Source of the DNA: Rusavskia elegans
Lineage: Eukaryota > Ascomycota > Lecanoromycetes > Teloschistales > Teloschistaceae
Reading direction: 5' to 3'
Length of the DNA: 64,000 nucleotides
Assembly (NCBI GenBank): GCA_011316305.1
Contig: SAUG01000182.1
Location: 1-64,000 of the forward strand
The notes under the pieces were generated by a model. It was not told the DNA's origin. It saw only the letters and a list, made by a program, of their open reading frames with translations, and did no database searches. A program made the position numbers and the translations under genes. Position 1 is the first letter of the stretch. The number at the start of each line of letters is the position of its first letter. Positions 61,960 to 64,000 of this stretch are shown here, one piece after another.

Positions 61960-64000
61960 CTAGTAGGTTGAAGTGCGTGCATAGACCTGTACGCCAGTAG
62001 AGCCAACACGTGGAGAATGTTGCTCGGCATCTACCGCCATCTCCGTATCCCACGCGCCTGACGCAAACAATTCCAGATCAAAGCGTGCAAGTACGGTAGG
62101 AACGGCCATGTAAAGCTCTGCATTTGCGAGACTATAATTTTGGATTAGCAGGGTTTAGTGGTAGCAATGGAGGACAGCAGCGTTGTCCAGAAGCTAGGCG
62201 GCGAGGCTCGCTTACTTCAAGCCTGAACATTGACGGGAACCTTTCGAGTAAGGTACCAAGTTATGCTCGAGACGCTGACGTTCACTCTCGTTAAGGCCAA
62301 CCCAGCGCTCGGGAAGAAACGCGTGCGGATCTGGGAAGACATCCGGGTTGACGTGGAGGAAGATGGGCGTCATGCTGACGATGGTCTGCAAAGCATTAGA
62401 CACTCGTAGCCCGAAACCAAATGCCTGGGTCTCTGCGAAGAGCTCACCCCAGCTGGGATTTTCCAGCCCTTGTAGTAAAGGTCTCGGTCACGTGGGACGC
62501 GCTGGTGTCGAGCAATCTTCCCTGTACGAAGTCTTGAAGGCTATCAGCATCATTGTTGTTATTGGCTCCGGTCGCAGCAGCATACCTCAATCCTTCCTTG
62601 ACGCAACCAGTCTGTGGAAAAGCCTAATTAGCCAACATCGCCCTGACGATCCCAATGTCTGCTACAGCGATCATCCGATCCATGAGCATAATGATTCCGT
62701 CTGATTGAGGTGTCGCTTATGGTGCCAGATTGAGTAGGATGCCGTATTAGGCGAAGGGATGACGAATATCAACGCAACAATCCAAGACGAAAAGGTACGC
62801 ACCAAATATGGCAATCTCTCCAACTGCTTGAGACTCGGAACTGGGGAGTCGGAGGTTGGCATGACCGTCCGGAGCTCTTCGCGAAGGTGTTTCAACTTCT
62901 CCGGATTGGCTACCAGAGCAAAGGTCAGCGCTGTCAGAACCTGGGATGTGCTTTCGCCTCCAGCGCCAACCATGGCACCGGCTTCTTGGATCACTCGGTT
63001 TGTCGCTTTCTCTTGAGGTGGGAGGATTTCACTGTTGATGAGTTCGTGGAAGATTGTCCGATGGCCAGCTTTTTCGAAGAAGTCCTCATTCTTTTTATCT
63101 TCCATGCGACGTACGGGTCCATCCACATCCTGTTCAAACGGTTAGCGCCGACTTGAATAAGGGTGATGTGGACTGACCCGATGCCACACTTCGAAATGTT
63201 TTGCTGCAGGATCCACAGTGGCGCGGATCCACTCCGGCGCTCCACGTACCACAGGCAAGTACCACGCTGGCAAGTATCGAGCCCTCAGTCCGGCCTTGAG
63301 GCCCTGCTGGTGCTCCTTCCAGTGAGTAATCGAAAAGTCGGGTTTTCCCAAAAGATCTCCGCTCTCGGCGAAGCAGTACTCAGCCACCACATCGGCCGCA
63401 AAGCACTTGTATGCATTGCGAAGATTAAAGGGCTGGCCAGACTTGACGTAGTCCTCCAATTTCTGACAAAGTCCATCAATTGTGCTTTGAATAACCGGCT
63501 CGAGTGCGTAGATCTTTTGTTTCGAGAAGAAGGGAAGCACAGCCGCCCGTCTTTTGCGATGGAGATCGCGGTCGATGGTACCAACGGAGGAACCAGGATT
63601 TGCGAATTGATGGGCGGCAATAGGGGTCTTTGTCCCACTTCCCCTGAAAGCTGTTTAACTTGTCGAAAAAACCAGGGTCGTCTATGTGCAGCTCCTATGG
63701 AAGGAGTCAATAAGATCCTTTTGTACTGCAATCAGGGGTGCAAAGAATACATGAGAATTGATGCGGATTATGGGTCCTATCGTCGAGGCGGTCAGGTCAG
63801 TCTAACAGACCTGATTCGAGTCTAGGAATGACAAGCATAGAGCTCTCACCGTACTGCTGATGCAGCATCTTGATCTTCCAGAGATACTCATAATTCTTGA
63901 CGGCCTCATAGTACGACTCATACTTGCGGGACACCGCCGCGAGTTTTGGTTCAGGGAATTTGGCGAGAGGACTCAAGAACGGTCGGTAAAACGCGAGACT
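61960..64000 (-). pseudogene. cytochrome P450 gene, N-terminus outside the window, probably frame-shifted
   Basis: Minus-strand exons: beyond 64000-63850, 63776-63751, 63694-63177, 63128-62803, 62611-62586, an unclear exon ending 62448, 62385-62216 and 62131-61960 (stop TAG). Motifs in order: LAKFPEPKLAA, HELHIDDPGFFD, SVGTIDRDLHRKRRAAVLPF, the I-helix GAGGEST, K-helix EGLR, FPDPHAFLPERW, and the heme loop YSKGSRQCSG with the Cys ligand; the last exon adds LANAELYMA. The pattern resembles the trichodiene-oxygenase-like secondary-metabolism P450s. Two breaks: the frame changes near 63628, between KWDKDPY and AAHQFANPG, and no intron choice joins EGLR to the RDRDLYYKGWKIPAG block in frame. It is either recently dead or the sequence has errors. 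The rest is well preserved and not RIPed. Confidence 0.7.

Overview
The window is nuclear DNA of a filamentous ascomycete (Pezizomycotina). Three things point there: short GT-AG introns of 48-93 bp in almost all spliced genes; typically fungal gene families (HET-domain, GH12 endoglucanase, cytochrome P450, BTB, PD-(D/E)XK-like, ankyrin-deaminase); and a large share of very AT-rich sequence in which CpA/TpG is nearly gone, TpA is abundant and CpG is kept. That last pattern is the mark of repeat-induced point mutation (RIP). The window alternates between GC-balanced gene islands and RIP-ruined transposon blocks, the two-compartment layout seen in many plant-associated fungi. I cannot name the species.

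Layout. 1-3496: a minus-strand LTR element cut by the left edge, carrying a TA-flanked MITE; a second MITE copy at 3609-4633 is itself split by a hAT-type MITE. 5415-7720: a HET gene with two premature stops and a duplicated 5' end. 8658-9755: an apparently intact five-exon GH12 gene. 10869-16631: a RIPed Ty1/copia element with a perfect 5-bp target duplication. 16815-17807: a broken BTB gene. 18255-26271: a TA-flanked terminal-inverted-repeat element interrupted by a 7.5-kb Ty3/gypsy chromovirus. 26308-27732: a ruined ankyrin-deaminase gene. 28518-30203: a PD-(D/E)XK-like gene with stops. 30838-32540: degenerate coding remnants. 32541-41805: a second copia element interrupted by a 3.35-kb LTR element. 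42957-44724: a pseudogene with 16 in-frame TAG/TAA codons. 46783-47282: a small secreted protein gene that has lost its ATG. 48364-59044: three LTR elements nested in each other. 59381-59494: a tRNA-like gene. 60840-60920: a hairpin. 61960-64000: a cytochrome P450 gene running off the right edge and probably frame-shifted.

The broken host genes share one signature: nearly every premature stop is TAA or TAG where a CAA or CAG codon would fit, i.e. CpA to TpA changes. RIP therefore seems to have acted on multicopy gene families as well as on transposons. GH12 looks functional.

The most interesting find is one LTR family with two forms. Three or four members are about 3.35 kb and hold a gag zinc knuckle and a protease-like segment but no reverse transcriptase. 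Another member, with the same 410-bp LTRs, polypurine tract and insertion habit, holds only reverse transcriptase, RNase H and integrase. This could be a divided gag/pol system or a set of complementary deletion derivatives.
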